This document shows positions 25,949 to 35,907 of a stretch of 64,000 nt of DNA, piece after piece. A model generated the notes under the pieces. The model searched no databases, was not told where the DNA came from, and saw only the letters and a program-made list of their open reading frames with translations. Numbering within the stretch: position 1 is the stretch's first letter; the number at the start of each line of letters is the position of its first letter. The position numbers and the translations under genes are program-made. Source of the stretch: AG2 sp036493735 (GTDB lineage Bacteria; Gemmatimonadota; Gemmatimonadetes; Gemmatimonadales; Gemmatimonadaceae); assembly GCA_036493735.1 (NCBI GenBank), contig DASXPH010000024.1, forward strand, positions 186,001 to 250,000, given 5' to 3'.

Positions 25949-27223
25949 ATGTCCTCGACCGGCGCGGCCAGCAGGCGAACACGAAGCGGGCACGACTTGC
26001 GTCCGAGCGCCTCCGGCGTGAGCTCACCCGCCAGCGCGACGCTCGCCGACGGACTCGCGAAGACGGGCGAGTACTCGATCTTCGGCCTCGCGCGCGCGGG
26101 CGAGCCGCCGGTGAGCCGCGAGCGACGCGCGAGCTTCGCGCTCATCATCTTCGCCGTGGCAACCGTCATCGCCGTACTGTACTCGCTCGAGCGCTACTTC
26201 TATCGCCGTCTCCTCGGCCAGGAAGTGTCGTTGGGACAGTTGGTCCCTTCCGAGCTGGTGTTCACCTATCTGTGGGCACTGTTGACCCCGGTCGTGATGT
26301 GGATGGGACGACGCTTCCCAGTCTGGGCGGCGCACCATGGCGAGAAAGCTCGGAGTACCGTCCGAAACTGGATCGCCCAGCTTCTCGCGGTTGTGTCGTT
26401 CGTCATCATCCACGTCGCCTTGTTCACGGCAGCCTCGATGGTGGTAGCCGGCGGACGGTCGGCTATCCCGATCTCGCGGCTCTTCACGGGTTATCTGGCG
26501 TCGTGGTTCACGCTCGACTCGATCGTGTACTGCACCCTGCTCGCGGTCTATCACGCGGTCGTGTATTACCGCGTCTCGCAAGACCGCGCCCTTCGCGCAT
26601 CGCAACTCGAGGCGCGACTCGCTCAGGCTCAGCTGCAGGTGCTCCGCATGCAGTTGCAGCCGCACTTCCTGTTCAACACCCTGCACACGATCTCGGCGCT
26701 GATGCACCGCGACGTGAAGCGCGCGGACTCGATGATCGCAGCGTTGAGCGATCTGTTGCGCATCTCGCTGAGGAGTGTCGGCGTCCAGGAAGTCGAGTTG
26801 CGCGAGGAGCTCGACTTCCTGCAGCGCTATCTCGAGATCATGAGTCTGCGCTTCGGGGACCGCCTAACGGTCACACTGGACATCGATCCCCAGATGCTCG
26901 ATGCGCGAGTGCCCACGCTGGTACTGCAGCCACTGGTCGAGAACTCATTGCGTCACGGCTTCGGTGACGGCATGCGCGCCGGCCACGTGCGCGTCACCGT
27001 CGTGCCGGACGGCGAGATGCTCCGCTGCGAAGTGGTGGACAACGGGCGTGGGCTACCCCAGAACGGCGCGCGCGAGGGCGTCGGCACAAGCAACACACGC
27101 GCGCGCCTGCGACACCTGTACGGTGAACGATTCTCCCTCGAGGTCACGGCGAACCCGGGCGGTGGTGCCCGCGTGTCGCTGACGATTCCCTATCATCCAC
27201 TCGAACGGACGGCGGCCGATTGA
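25949..27223 (+). CDS. LytS/YehU-type sensor histidine kinase
   Basis: 424 residues. An N-terminal cytosolic Ser/Arg-rich part, then four hydrophobic helices (FALIIFAVATVIAVLYSL, LVFTYLWALLTPVVMW, IAQLLAVVSFVIIHVALFTAASMVV, FTLDSIVYCTLLAVYHAVV). The His_kinase domain has the phospho-accepting His in RMQLQPHFLFNTLHTIS. HATPase_c shows LQPLVENSLRHGF, DNGRGLP, and GTSNTRARLRHLYG. This is the classic LytS arrangement in which a membrane sensor signals to a LytTR regulator, here the next gene, whose TTG start overlaps this stop. The ligand is not predictable. Confidence 0.94.
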   Translation: MSSTGAASRRTRSGHDLRPSASGVSSPASATLADGLAKTGEYSIFGLARAGEPPVSRERRASFALIIFAVATVIAVLYSLERYFYRRLLGQEVSLGQLVPSELVFTYLWALLTPVVMWMGRRFPVWAAHHGEKARSTVRNWIAQLLAVVSFVIIHVALFTAASMVVAGGRSAIPISRLFTGYLASWFTLDSIVYCTLLAVYHAVVYYRVSQDRALRASQLEARLAQAQLQVLRMQLQPHFLFNTLHTISALMHRDVKRADSMIAALSDLLRISLRSVGVQEVELREELDFLQRYLEIMSLRFGDRLTVTLDIDPQMLDARVPTLVLQPLVENSLRHGFGDGMRAGHVRVTVVPDGEMLRCEVVDNGRGLPQNGAREGVGTSNTRARLRHLYGERFSLEVTANPGGGARVSLTIPYHPLERTAAD

Positions 27224-28029
27224 TTACCGATCTCAACAAAATCCGCGTCGCGATCGTCGACGACGAAGAGCTCTCGCGTGAGCGCATGCGCACCCTGCTC
27301 GCCGAGCACGACGACATCGAGGTCGTTGCCGAATGCGCCGATGGCGCCGAGGCCCTGCGGGCCATCGACGACAAGAACCCCGACCTCGTCTTCCTCGACG
27401 TGCAGATGCCGGAAGTGGACGGCTTCGAGGTCGTCGAAGCGCTCGAGCGTGGCGACCCGGAGGCACCATCGGGCAACGGTGGAAAGGCACCAGCGATCGT
27501 CTTCGTGACGGCACACGATGATCATGCGCTGAAAGCGTTCGAGATCCACGCGCTGGATTTCCTTCTCAAGCCCTTCGATGCAGCACGGTTCGAGAAGACC
27601 CTGTCGCGCGCGCGCCGCCACGTCCGTCAATCGCGGGATACAGTCGACGCCCGTCTGCTTGCCCTCCTGGAGGATTTGCGGAGCGAGCGTCGGGGTCAGC
27701 GTCACTCGGATCGGCTGATCGTGAAATCTGGCGGCCGCGTTTTCTTCCTCCGCACGGAGGAGATCGATTGGGTCGAGGCCGCGGGCAATTACGTGCGACT
27801 GCACGCGCGCAGCGAGTCGCATCTGCTTCGCGAGAGCATGAAGAACATGGAATCCCGGCTCGAACCGAACACCTTCGTTCGAATTCACCGATCAGCGATC
27901 GTGAACATCGATCGCGTGAAGGAGCTCGAGCCGTGGTTCCATGGTGAGTACATCGTCATCATGCGCGACGGAACTCGGCTCACGGCCAGCCGAGTGTACT
28001 CCGACCGGTTGAGCGCGTTGATCGAATAG
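27220..28029 (+). CDS. LytTR-family DNA-binding response regulator
   Basis: 269 residues from a TTG overlapping the kinase stop by four bases. The receiver domain has acidic pair VDDEE, phospho-acceptor Asp in LVFLDVQMPEVDGFE, Thr in FVTAHDDHAL and Lys in FLLKPFD. An insert EALERGDPEAPSGNGGKAPA sits between beta 3 and beta 4, slightly longer than usual. The LytTR domain runs from about residue 160 (DRLIVKSGGRVFFLRTEEIDWVEAAGNYVRLH to VRIHRSAIVNIDRVKELEPWFHGEYIV). Targets cannot be seen. Confidence 0.95.
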   Translation: MITDLNKIRVAIVDDEELSRERMRTLLAEHDDIEVVAECADGAEALRAIDDKNPDLVFLDVQMPEVDGFEVVEALERGDPEAPSGNGGKAPAIVFVTAHDDHALKAFEIHALDFLLKPFDAARFEKTLSRARRHVRQSRDTVDARLLALLEDLRSERRGQRHSDRLIVKSGGRVFFLRTEEIDWVEAAGNYVRLHARSESHLLRESMKNMESRLEPNTFVRIHRSAIVNIDRVKELEPWFHGEYIVIMRDGTRLTASRVYSDRLSALIE

Positions 28030-28091
28030 CGCCTTGCGCTCGCTCTGTACCTCTCCCCCGGGGGAAGGCATGCCCGTCCTTCCCTCGGCTC

Positions 28092-28982
28092 TTACGAGAG
28101 CTCGGCGCGTAGCGCCTGCTCGAGCGTCGGATGAGCGAACTCGAATCCTGCGTCCAGCAGTCGCTGTGGATGGATTCGCTGACTCCCCAACAACGTCTCG
28201 CGCCCCATCTCACCGAACAGCAGCTCCACGGCGAATGCCGGCACGATCGCCAGAGTGGGTCTCCCGAGAACACGCGCGAGCGTCTTCGAGAAGTCCGCGT
28301 TAGGTATCGGGCTCGGCGCGACCAGGTTCACCGGTCCGTCGACCACCGCCGATCGCAGTAAGAAGATCACTGCGCGCACCCAATCCTCGAGACCGATCCA
28401 GCTGATCCACTGCTTGCCGGATCCGACGCGGCCGCCAAGGCCGAACCTGTAAGGCAGGAGCATCTTGGCGAGCGCACCTCCCGCGGGATTGAGAACTACT
28501 CCCGTACGCAGGAAGATGACGCGCGTCGAAGAGCTGGAGGCCGGGCCGGCGGCACCCTCCCAGGCAATCGCGGTCTCGGCGAGAAAACCAGCGCCCGGCG
28601 AACTCCCTTCATCCAGCTCTTCGTCCCCACGGTCACCATAGATGCCGATGGCCGAGCCGCTGAGAAAGAATCGCGGAGGTCGCTCCAGCTGGTTGATTGT
28701 TCTCGAAAGAAGAGTGGTCGATTTGATCCGGCTGTCGCGAATGGCGGCCTTCCTCGCTGCGGTCCACCGTTGAGCAATCGGCTCCCCAGCAAGATTCACG
28801 ATTGCGTCGATGCCCTCGAGGGACTTCGGGTCCAGCTCCCCGCGCTCGGGATTCCAGAATACGTCCGAGCCGCTTACTCGGCCGCCTCGCTTCAGACGAC
28901 GGACATCGATGCTGTCCTTCTGAAGCTCTGTGACAAGCGCCGAGCCCAGAAAGCCGGACGCTCCTGCGATCGCCACCTGCAT
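28092..28982 (-). CDS. TIGR01777-family NAD(P)-dependent epimerase-like protein
   Basis: 296 residues from ATG 28982 (MQVAIAGASGFLGSALV); ATG 29021 is in frame and adds 13 residues. Extended-SDR fold with dinucleotide loop AGASGFLG, and NLAGEPIAQRWTAARKAAIRDSRI, FFLSGSAIGIYGDRGDEELDE, and FLRTGVVLNPAGGALAKMLLPYRFGLGGRVGSGKQW, all hallmarks of TIGR01777 (YfcH/SulA-like, also the C-terminal half of plant GC1). The C-terminal GRPTLAIVPAFAVELLFGEMG is also typical. Substrate unknown; linked in some lineages to cell division or envelope maintenance. Convergent with the LytTR regulator. Confidence 0.94.
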   Translation of the reverse strand: MQVAIAGASGFLGSALVTELQKDSIDVRRLKRGGRVSGSDVFWNPERGELDPKSLEGIDAIVNLAGEPIAQRWTAARKAAIRDSRIKSTTLLSRTINQLERPPRFFLSGSAIGIYGDRGDEELDEGSSPGAGFLAETAIAWEGAAGPASSSSTRVIFLRTGVVLNPAGGALAKMLLPYRFGLGGRVGSGKQWISWIGLEDWVRAVIFLLRSAVVDGPVNLVAPSPIPNADFSKTLARVLGRPTLAIVPAFAVELLFGEMGRETLLGSQRIHPQRLLDAGFEFAHPTLEQALRAELS

Positions 28983-29044
28983 AGCGGGCGACCGGGTCGC
29001 GCGATCCGCGGGATGGGCCATGCGGGTAAGCTAGCTCCGCCGCC

Positions 29045-29260
29045 TCAGTCCTCTTCGAGGGCGCCGCGCTCGATGAGCCGGCGAGCCAGCTCCGAAACAA
29101 CGGTTGGCGAGGCGTAATAGCCGGTGAGCACGCGTCGCCGAATAAGCTCGAGCCGTAGGGAATCAGTCACAGACGTGTCTCTGGCCGGCGACCGTTGGGG
29201 CGGAAACCCGAAGGTCTCGTCTACGTCCGCCATCAGAAAGGGCGAGAAGCCTATCGTCAT
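29045..29260 (-). CDS. Small protein resembling FlgM-type anti-sigma factor
   Basis: 71 residues, ATG at 29260. The C-terminal half (TDSLRLELIRRRVLTGYYASPTVVSELARRLIERGAL) matches the pattern of FlgM C-termini, where VxxLRxxIxxGxYxxxxxxVAxxLL forms the helix that binds sigma-28. The N-terminal half is short and probably disordered. A WhiG/FliA-type sigma factor lies about 1.8 kb away. Assignment rests on this short pattern and the neighbourhood only. It could instead be an unrelated small helical protein. It is divergent from the NtrC-type regulator. Confidence 0.6.
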   Translation of the reverse strand: MTIGFSPFLMADVDETFGFPPQRSPARDTSVTDSLRLELIRRRVLTGYYASPTVVSELARRLIERGALEED

Positions 29261-29286
29261 TGCAACCTCATGGCTACAGTATCGGG

Positions 29287-29317
29287 TGCGGCCGCCGAAT
29301 CATTAGAGGCGGCCGCA
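29287..29317. promoter_or_regulatory. 10-bp perfect inverted repeat upstream of the NtrC-type regulator
   Basis: TGCGGCCGCC (29287-29296) and GGCGGCCGCA (29308-29317) flank an 11-base AT-rich loop. It sits between the divergent FlgM-like and regulator genes, ending 9 bases before the GAGGA ribosome site. Could be an operator or a leader hairpin controlling translation of the regulator. Confidence 0.5.
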
Positions 29318-29335
29318 AAGCCGTTGAGGAAGACG

Positions 29336-30748
<1,413 letters not shown>

Positions 30749-30767
30749 CCACCGGCAGAGTTTACCC

Positions 30768-30798
30768 GGCAGAAATTTCCCACTAGGAAATTTCTGCC
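30768..30798 (+). terminator. 13-bp perfect hairpin after the NtrC-type regulator
   Basis: GGCAGAAATTTCC (30768-30780) pairs with GGAAATTTCTGCC (30786-30798) around CACTA. The AT-rich inner stem and lack of a T tail mean it could also be a protein-binding palindrome. Confidence 0.6.
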
Positions 30799-31017
30799 TA
30801 GCTGATTGGACTTGGCTCTTCGAGAGAGCGAACGGCTCTCGACGTCGGACGGCGCAGGTAAGCGTCGACGCGGCAGGAGCTTGAGTCCACAAACAGCGGT
30901 CCTCGATTCGGGGAGGATAAAGTACTCGCTAGTTGGAGCGTGGATTGCTTTACGGTCGTGGACGGTTCGAGCAGTTCATGAGCCCAGCCTTCCCCTCCCG
31001 CTCACGAGGAGCTCGCG

Positions 31018-31761
31018 ATGTCCCCAGCCACCCAAGTCGTCGACGGCGACCACGTCACCTCATTAACCCAGCAGCACGTCGGCCTCGTGCACCACGTGGC
31101 GAGGCAGCTCGCGCGGCGGTTGCACGACAAGGTGAATCTCGACGAGCTGGTGAGCGCCGGCGCAATTGGTCTCATGCAGGCCGCCGCGACCTACGAGGCT
31201 GCGCGTGGACTCACTTTCAGCACCTATGCGGTGCCTCGCATCCGCGGCTCGATGCTCGACGAGCTTCGTCGAAGCGATCACATGTCGCGGGGCGGCCGCA
31301 AGAAGGCCCGCGCGCTGGCGAGCGCGCGCGAAGCACTGACGCATCGCCTCGGTCGTGACCCTAAGTCATCGGAGGTTGCGTTGGAGCTCGGGATCAGCGT
31401 TACGACGCTCCACGAATGGGAGATGGACGTCGATAATGCGAACGAAGTGTCGCTCGACGTGGCGCCACGCGCACTGCGCGAGGACAACACGAAACAGATC
31501 ACCGCGGCCGGCGCGATACCCGACGACCGATCGCCGACCGTCGAGGAGCGTCTCGGTAGAGACGAGCGACTCGGACTCCTCGGCATTGCCATTCGTCGTC
31601 TGCGTCCACAGGAGCGAACGGTGCTCGCGCTCTACTTCTATGAGGAGCTCACGCTTCAGGAAATCGCTCAAGTACTCGGCTTGTCCGCATCGCGCATCTC
31701 ACAGATTCGCGGTGAAGCACTCGCGAGACTCCGCTCGCTACTCGCGTCGACCTTAGACTGA
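31018..31761 (+). CDS. WhiG/FliA-family (sigma-28) RNA polymerase sigma factor
   Basis: 247 residues, with GAGGAG six bases before ATG 31018. Region 2 contains LVHHVARQLARRLHDKVNLDELVSAGAIGLMQAAATYEAARGLTFSTYAVPRIRGSMLDELRRSDHMSR, including the promoter-melting and -10 recognition segments. Region 3 has LGRDPKSSEVALELGIS; region 4 has RLRPQERTVLALYFYEELTLQEIAQVLGLSASRISQIRGEALARLR, the -35 binding HTH. Such sigma factors control flagella in motile bacteria or development in streptomycetes. No flagellar gene lies in this window. The FlgM-like gene nearby would be a plausible antagonist. Confidence 0.95.
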   Translation: MSPATQVVDGDHVTSLTQQHVGLVHHVARQLARRLHDKVNLDELVSAGAIGLMQAAATYEAARGLTFSTYAVPRIRGSMLDELRRSDHMSRGGRKKARALASAREALTHRLGRDPKSSEVALELGISVTTLHEWEMDVDNANEVSLDVAPRALREDNTKQITAAGAIPDDRSPTVEERLGRDERLGLLGIAIRRLRPQERTVLALYFYEELTLQEIAQVLGLSASRISQIRGEALARLRSLLASTLD

Positions 31762-31781
31762 GCACGCGGTTGCCAGGGTGG

Positions 31782-31819
31782 GGCTCCGAGTCCGCATTGG
31801 ACTCGGAGCCTCGTTATTT
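31782..31819 (+). terminator. Rho-independent terminator after the sigma factor
   Basis: Perfect 12-bp stem GGCTCCGAGTCC (31782-31793) and GGACTCGGAGCC (31799-31810), loop GCATT, followed by TCGTTATTT. Confidence 0.87.
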
Positions 31820-31950
31820 AGGTGACCTGGCGAGTCAGGTGTCATGATGTAGTCGGGAACGCCAGATACTCGTCCCGGGTTGGTGGTCCGTCTGCCGCAC
31901 GGCCATGCATCAGGCCGGCGCGCTGTACCCTGCCAGACTCAGGACTTCTC

Positions 31951-32523
31951 ATGCTGCTCACGATACTTCCGTTGGTCTTCGCGGCTGCCGTGGCCGGAAC
32001 TGACACGGTGCCGCCAATCGATACGTCGTCCACGCCGCACCTATCGGTGACGGCGACGGTAGCGGACACCCCTCGAGTTCGGCCGCGTGCGATCGAGGTG
32101 AGCGACTGGTACGGGCGTCGGCTCACCATTCATCGAACGCTGAGCTATACGGTGATTCCGGTTTTCGCCGTGCAGTGGTTCGCCGGCGAGCGGATTTACA
32201 AGCACGGTTTCGAGGCGCCGGAATGGGCGAAGACGACACATCGAGCTGGAGCGACGGCGCTCGCGGGAATCTTCACCGTCAACACGGTGACGGGGATCTG
32301 GAACCTCTGGGATTCGCGACACACACCGCAAGGGAGATCGTTACGCACGATTCACGCACTCTCGATGCTCGCCGCTGACGCCGGATTCACTTACGCCGGT
32401 GTGAAGTTGTCGAAGGATGCCGAGACCGATTTCAACAAGCGGCGGGAACACCGGACGATCGCACTTTCGTCGATGGCGCTCACCGTGGTGAGCGGACTGG
32501 TAATGAAGATCTACAACAAATAA
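31951..32523 (+). CDS. Uncharacterised membrane protein, 190 aa
   Basis: Start at ATG 31951 with AGGA six bases upstream; the in-frame 31822 start lacks support. Signal peptide MLLTILPLVFAAAVAGTDTV, then a Thr/Pro-rich spacer. Three or four hydrophobic helices follow: LSYTVIPVFAVQWFAGERI, GATALAGIFTVNTVTGIWNLW, LRTIHALSMLAADAGFTYAGV, TIALSSMALTVVSGLVMKI. The conserved-looking His and Trp residues inside helices (HRTL, WNLWDSRH, THRAG, HALS, EHRT) would suit heme b or quinone binding. I do not recognise a family. It leads an apparent operon with another membrane protein and two Rieske proteins. Confidence 0.75.
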   Translation: MLLTILPLVFAAAVAGTDTVPPIDTSSTPHLSVTATVADTPRVRPRAIEVSDWYGRRLTIHRTLSYTVIPVFAVQWFAGERIYKHGFEAPEWAKTTHRAGATALAGIFTVNTVTGIWNLWDSRHTPQGRSLRTIHALSMLAADAGFTYAGVKLSKDAETDFNKRREHRTIALSSMALTVVSGLVMKIYNK

Positions 32524-32532
32524 TCAGGCAGC

Positions 32533-33054
32533 ATGCTACTCGCAGTAATGGCCCCCGCATCGTCGGGCGCACTTGCACGGCTGTTCGAGCCATGGGCGCA
32601 CCTCTACGCCGATTCGAAGATCATCGCGACGATCGTGACCTTCGGCCACATCGCCTCTTTGCTGATGGCAGGTGGACTCGCGGTCGCAACGGATAGAGCA
32701 ACGCTTCGCGCGCTCCGCTTGGCAGCCGAGGAACGCGGCCGGCATCTCGAGGATCTATCTGGTGTGCATCGTCTGGTCGTCGGCGGACTGACGCTGTCGG
32801 TCGTCACCGGCGTACTGCTGTTCGCCTCCGACGTCGAGACGTTCATCGGGTCGTGGATCTTCTGGTTGAAGATGGCAATGATCTGCGTGCTGCTCGTCAA
32901 CGGCTATGCGATGACGAAGGCAGAGCATTCGTTGCGCGCCGACGCGGCGGAGAGCTCGCGCGCGTGGGGTAGCTTGCGGCGAACCGCGCTGACGAGCATG
33001 GGGCTGTGGTACGCCATCGCGCTGGCTGGAGTGGCGCTGATGAACGTCGCCTAA
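32533..33054 (+). CDS. Uncharacterised four-helix membrane protein, 173 aa
   Basis: Nine bases after the previous stop. Four membrane helices are visible (IIATIVTFGHIASLLMAGGLAVATD, VHRLVVGGLTLSVVTGVLLFAS, FIGSWIFWLKMAMICVLLVNGYAM, ALTSMGLWYAIALAGVALMNVA). His residues are near helix ends (FGHIAS, SGVHRLVV). It resembles small DUF2214/cytochrome b561-like membrane proteins in general layout, but I cannot name the family. Position just before two Rieske genes suggests a redox membrane partner. Confidence 0.75.
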   Translation: MLLAVMAPASSGALARLFEPWAHLYADSKIIATIVTFGHIASLLMAGGLAVATDRATLRALRLAAEERGRHLEDLSGVHRLVVGGLTLSVVTGVLLFASDVETFIGSWIFWLKMAMICVLLVNGYAMTKAEHSLRADAAESSRAWGSLRRTALTSMGLWYAIALAGVALMNVA

Positions 33055-33098
33055 TGGGCGTAAATCCAGGCAGTGAGTCGACACCAGCAGGAGCCGTA

Positions 33099-33653
33099 AT
33101 GGGACACCAGGATGAAAACGACCAGTCGCCAGCGGAAGGGGCGGCGGGTGATTCTTGCAGCGCATGCCCGTTAGGCGAAGCGATGGCGCGACGAGCGTTC
33201 ATTCGCGACGCCGCTCTCGCCGCCGCCAGCGTGCTGGCGACGTTAGGTATCGTCTCGTCGGAGGCGCGCGCGATGCCGGTGCGCCTCGCCTCGGCATTGT
33301 CGGCACACGAGGACGAGCGGACGTACCCCATTCCGAATGCCGACGGCGCGACGATCGACAAGGAAGAGTCGGTGATCGTGGTTCGCTGGCAGGGATCCGT
33401 ATATGTGTTCTCGCTCGCGTGCCCCCACCAGAACACGGCGCTCAAGTGGGAGCAGCAGGAATCGCGCTTCCAATGTCCGAAACATCACTCGAAGTACCGG
33501 CCCGACGGCTCGTTCATCGAGGGGCGCGCGACGCGCGGCATGGATCGGTTCGCGATCCGTCGCGACGGCGACAAGCTCGTCGTGGATCTGGACAAGCTCT
33601 ACCAGCAGGATACCGATCTCGAGGCGTGGAAGGCTGCCGTCATTCAGGTCTGA
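33099..33653 (+). CDS. Tat-exported Rieske [2Fe-2S] protein
   Basis: 184 residues from ATG 33099 with GGAG five bases upstream; an in-frame ATG at 33054 overlaps the previous stop. A Cys-rich N-terminus (DSCSACPLGEAMARRAFIRDAALAAASVLATLG) contains a twin-arginine signal. The Rieske domain has the first ligand pair in CPHQNTALKW and the second in FQCPKHHSKY, followed by the DGSFIEGRATRGMDRFAI loop. Twelve bases before the second Rieske gene. Probably a periplasmic electron carrier anchored by its uncleaved signal. Confidence 0.93.
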   Translation: MGHQDENDQSPAEGAAGDSCSACPLGEAMARRAFIRDAALAAASVLATLGIVSSEARAMPVRLASALSAHEDERTYPIPNADGATIDKEESVIVVRWQGSVYVFSLACPHQNTALKWEQQESRFQCPKHHSKYRPDGSFIEGRATRGMDRFAIRRDGDKLVVDLDKLYQQDTDLEAWKAAVIQV

Positions 33654-33665
33654 GGGAGAGCGCAC

Positions 33666-34109
33666 ATGTCGTGTGAGAACTGTCTAAACAGGCGGGCGTT
33701 TCTGGCGAGGAGTGCCGCAGCCGCCGCGACGGCCGCCCTCGCCGCCGGATGCGGCAATGGCGTGTTCGGGCCGCCCCTGCCGAGCAACGGCGGCAACAGC
33801 ATCCCCCCGGGCACCGTCACCATCACCGTCGCGCAGTTCCCCGAGCTCGCGACCGTGGACAAGCTTGTCCAGATCGATCTCGAGCGTGCCGTGAAACGCA
33901 CCGGTGCGAACACCTTCCTCGCCCTGTCGACAATCTGCACGCATCAGGGGTGCGACGCGGCGGTGAACAGCGTCAATCAGGTCGAGTGTCCGTGCCATGG
34001 ATCGCGCTTCGACAGCAACGGCACCGTGGTGAATGGGCCCGCCGCTCTCCCATTAGCCGTCCTGCCCGCGCAATACAACTCGCAAAACGATCAGTTGACG
34101 ATCGGATAA
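33666..34109 (+). CDS. Rieske [2Fe-2S] lipoprotein
   Basis: 147 residues. N-terminus MSCENCLNRRAFLARSAAAAATAALAAGCGNG combines an RR motif and a lipobox (LAAGC), suggesting Tat export and lipid anchoring. Rieske ligands are in CTHQGCDAAVN and CPCHGSRFDSNGTVVNGPA, the classical CTHxGC...CPCHGS form. It is clearly different from the preceding Rieske protein, so this is not a simple duplication. Together with the two upstream membrane proteins it may form a small quinol-oxidising module. Confidence 0.94.
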   Translation: MSCENCLNRRAFLARSAAAAATAALAAGCGNGVFGPPLPSNGGNSIPPGTVTITVAQFPELATVDKLVQIDLERAVKRTGANTFLALSTICTHQGCDAAVNSVNQVECPCHGSRFDSNGTVVNGPAALPLAVLPAQYNSQNDQLTIG

Positions 34110-34234
34110 GAGGCGGGCTGGGGCTGGCTTTGCTTTCGACCGTTGCTTCGCGCGGCCGGATGCGTAGAATTGGCCTCCCCCGCGCGGGCGGTCGCGCTCG
34201 CCAGACCCTCCTCTTTCAGGAAGCTTTCGTCACG

Positions 34235-34888
34235 ATGCTGCTCGGTGTCGCCGGCATGGTCGGAACCGGCAAGACGACGTTGTCGCGCGCTCTCGCGTCG
34301 CGCTTTGGACTCCAACTCGGATTGGAGAGCGTGGATGCCGACAATCCCTGGCTCGAGCACTTCTACGGTGAGCCTGAAGGAATGCGGACGTACGGTCTGC
34401 ACCTTCAGCTGCATTTTCTGGCGACGCGGTTCGCGACCATGCGTCGCATGCGCAGCCTCGGCGGAAGCTGGATTCTGGATCGAACCTGGTACGAGGACGC
34501 CGAGGTGTTTGCCCGCGGCCTCTATGAGCAACGCTACATGACCGAGGATGAGTGGGAGCTGTATGCGCGCTTATACGGTGAGCTACTCCACGCTCCAGCT
34601 GCGCGGCCGCCGCAACTCCTCATCTATCTCTACGGTCCACTGACGACGATTCTCGATCGCATTGCCGAGCGAGGCCGGCCCACCGAGCGCGAGACGAGAA
34701 CAGACTACTGGATTGCGTTGCACACGCGATACGCAGATTGGATCGCTCGATTTCATCGCTGCCCCGTGCTCGCCCTCGACGTTCGCGAGTACGACATCAT
34801 CAGGGACCCGGGATCGATCGAGGACATCGCGTTACGCGTACGCGAGAATCTCGAGGGAGAAATTCCACAGCTCGAGCTCAGCGTCTAG
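34235..34888 (+). CDS. Deoxynucleoside kinase-family protein
   Basis: 217 residues from ATG 34235 (MLLGVAGMVGTGKTTLSRALA). P-loop GMVGTGKTT, the substrate region VDADNPWLEHFYG, the DRT motif equivalent (ILDRTWYEDAEVFARGLYEQRYM), and the LID segment ERGRPTERETRTDYW are all family features. It phosphorylates deoxynucleosides in salvage; specificity (dA/dG versus dC) cannot be judged. The frame opens upstream inside the Rieske gene but this has no meaning. A hairpin follows the stop, separating it from the gas-vesicle genes. Confidence 0.92.
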   Translation: MLLGVAGMVGTGKTTLSRALASRFGLQLGLESVDADNPWLEHFYGEPEGMRTYGLHLQLHFLATRFATMRRMRSLGGSWILDRTWYEDAEVFARGLYEQRYMTEDEWELYARLYGELLHAPAARPPQLLIYLYGPLTTILDRIAERGRPTERETRTDYWIALHTRYADWIARFHRCPVLALDVREYDIIRDPGSIEDIALRVRENLEGEIPQLELSV

Positions 34889-34934
34889 CGACTGCGCAGC
34901 TGCATGAGCGCCGGAAAGAGTGTCGCTCAATAAC

Positions 34935-34964
34935 CGAGACGCCCGACACATGCCGGGCGTCTCG
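34935..34964 (+). terminator. Hairpin terminator before the gas-vesicle cluster
   Basis: 11-bp stem CGAGACGCCCG (34935-34945) and CGGGCGTCTCG (34954-34964), loop ACACATGC; tail CGTTGG with few T. Confidence 0.65.
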
Positions 34965-35077
34965 CGTTGGCTGAACGTCTTGATCATCCGTATATTGACG
35001 ACACAGCGACTTTGCGCCGTCCGGACCACTGGACCACGCAATGGCCTCGTATCGTATCACCCTCGGTTGGTGGCCAC

Positions 35078-35884
35078 ATGGCGGATTTGCAAGCAACTCC
35101 TGTGGATGTCGTCGGCGCAGGAGTCGCTCCGGACGGCGGCAAGTACGTCTACTGCATCATTCGAAGTGACAGACAGCGCGAGTTCGGGGCAATCGGCATT
35201 GGCGGCGGGCAGCGCGTGTACACCGTCGCATTCCACGATCTCGCCGCCGTGGTGAGCGACACTTCGATCGTGATCTATGATCCGACTCGAGAGAACGTGC
35301 TCGCTCACGAATTCGTCAACGAGACAGTGATGAAGGAGCACACGGTCATACCGATGGCGTTCGGCACCGTGTTTCGCTCCGAGGACGACGTCACGGAATT
35401 GCTGCGCTCCACTTATCAGGCGTTCAGCGATGTCCTGGAGAAGATGCAGGACAAGATCGAGTTCGGCCTGAAGGTGTTATGGGATCGCGAGAAGGTGATC
35501 GCGAACCTCGAACGCGAGAACGATGAGATTCGCCGATTGAAGGACGAGATCAGCCGGCACACGGCGTCGTCCACCTACTTCGCGCGAATGCAGCTTGGCC
35601 GTCTGATCGACTCCGCGCTGGAGGAAGTCGGTCAGCGTTATGTGAACGACATTCACGACCAGATCAAACCGGTGGCGGTTGCCAGTCGTAGCAATAAGCC
35701 TATCGGCGATCGGATGATCCTGAACGCGGCGTTCCTCGTCGATCGCGCACAAGAGCAGGCGTTCGACGAGCGGGTCAAGGAGACGAGCCGGAAATACGAA
35801 GAGCTGCTTACGTTCAAGTATTCCGGGCCGTGGCCGCCGTACAACTTCGTGAACATCAAGCTGAAGCTGGAAAAGGCCGATTGA
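35078..35884 (+). CDS. gvpF/L: GvpL/GvpF-family gas vesicle protein (paralogue 1)
   Basis: 268 residues from ATG 35078 (MADLQATPVDV). GvpF/L proteins are accessory factors that bind GvpA and help start gas-vesicle assembly. Landmarks: KYVYCIIRSDRQREFG, AVVSDTSIVIYDPTRENVLAHEFVNETVM, TVIPMAFGTVFRSEDDV and the C-terminal FDERVKETSRKYEELLTFKYSGPWPPYNFVNIKLK, with the family signature SGPWPPYNFV. A coiled coil (REKVIANLERENDEIRRLKDEIS) lies in the middle. First gene of the cluster, 23 bases before gvpG. Confidence 0.95.
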   Translation: MADLQATPVDVVGAGVAPDGGKYVYCIIRSDRQREFGAIGIGGGQRVYTVAFHDLAAVVSDTSIVIYDPTRENVLAHEFVNETVMKEHTVIPMAFGTVFRSEDDVTELLRSTYQAFSDVLEKMQDKIEFGLKVLWDREKVIANLERENDEIRRLKDEISRHTASSTYFARMQLGRLIDSALEEVGQRYVNDIHDQIKPVAVASRSNKPIGDRMILNAAFLVDRAQEQAFDERVKETSRKYEELLTFKYSGPWPPYNFVNIKLKLEKAD

Positions 35885-35907
35885 GTATGTTCGCCTAGCC
35901 AAGGCCT

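Noticed and set aside
30915..30945. Sigma-28 type promoter (TAAAGTAC) autoregulating the WhiG/FliA-type sigma gene
   Set aside because: Only a -35-like TAAAG is present; no GCCGATAA at the right distance.
34966..34984. Sigma-54 type promoter (TTGGCTGAACGTCTTGAT) before the gas-vesicle genes
   Set aside because: The GG and GC elements do not have the required 10-base spacing and the -12 GC is missing.
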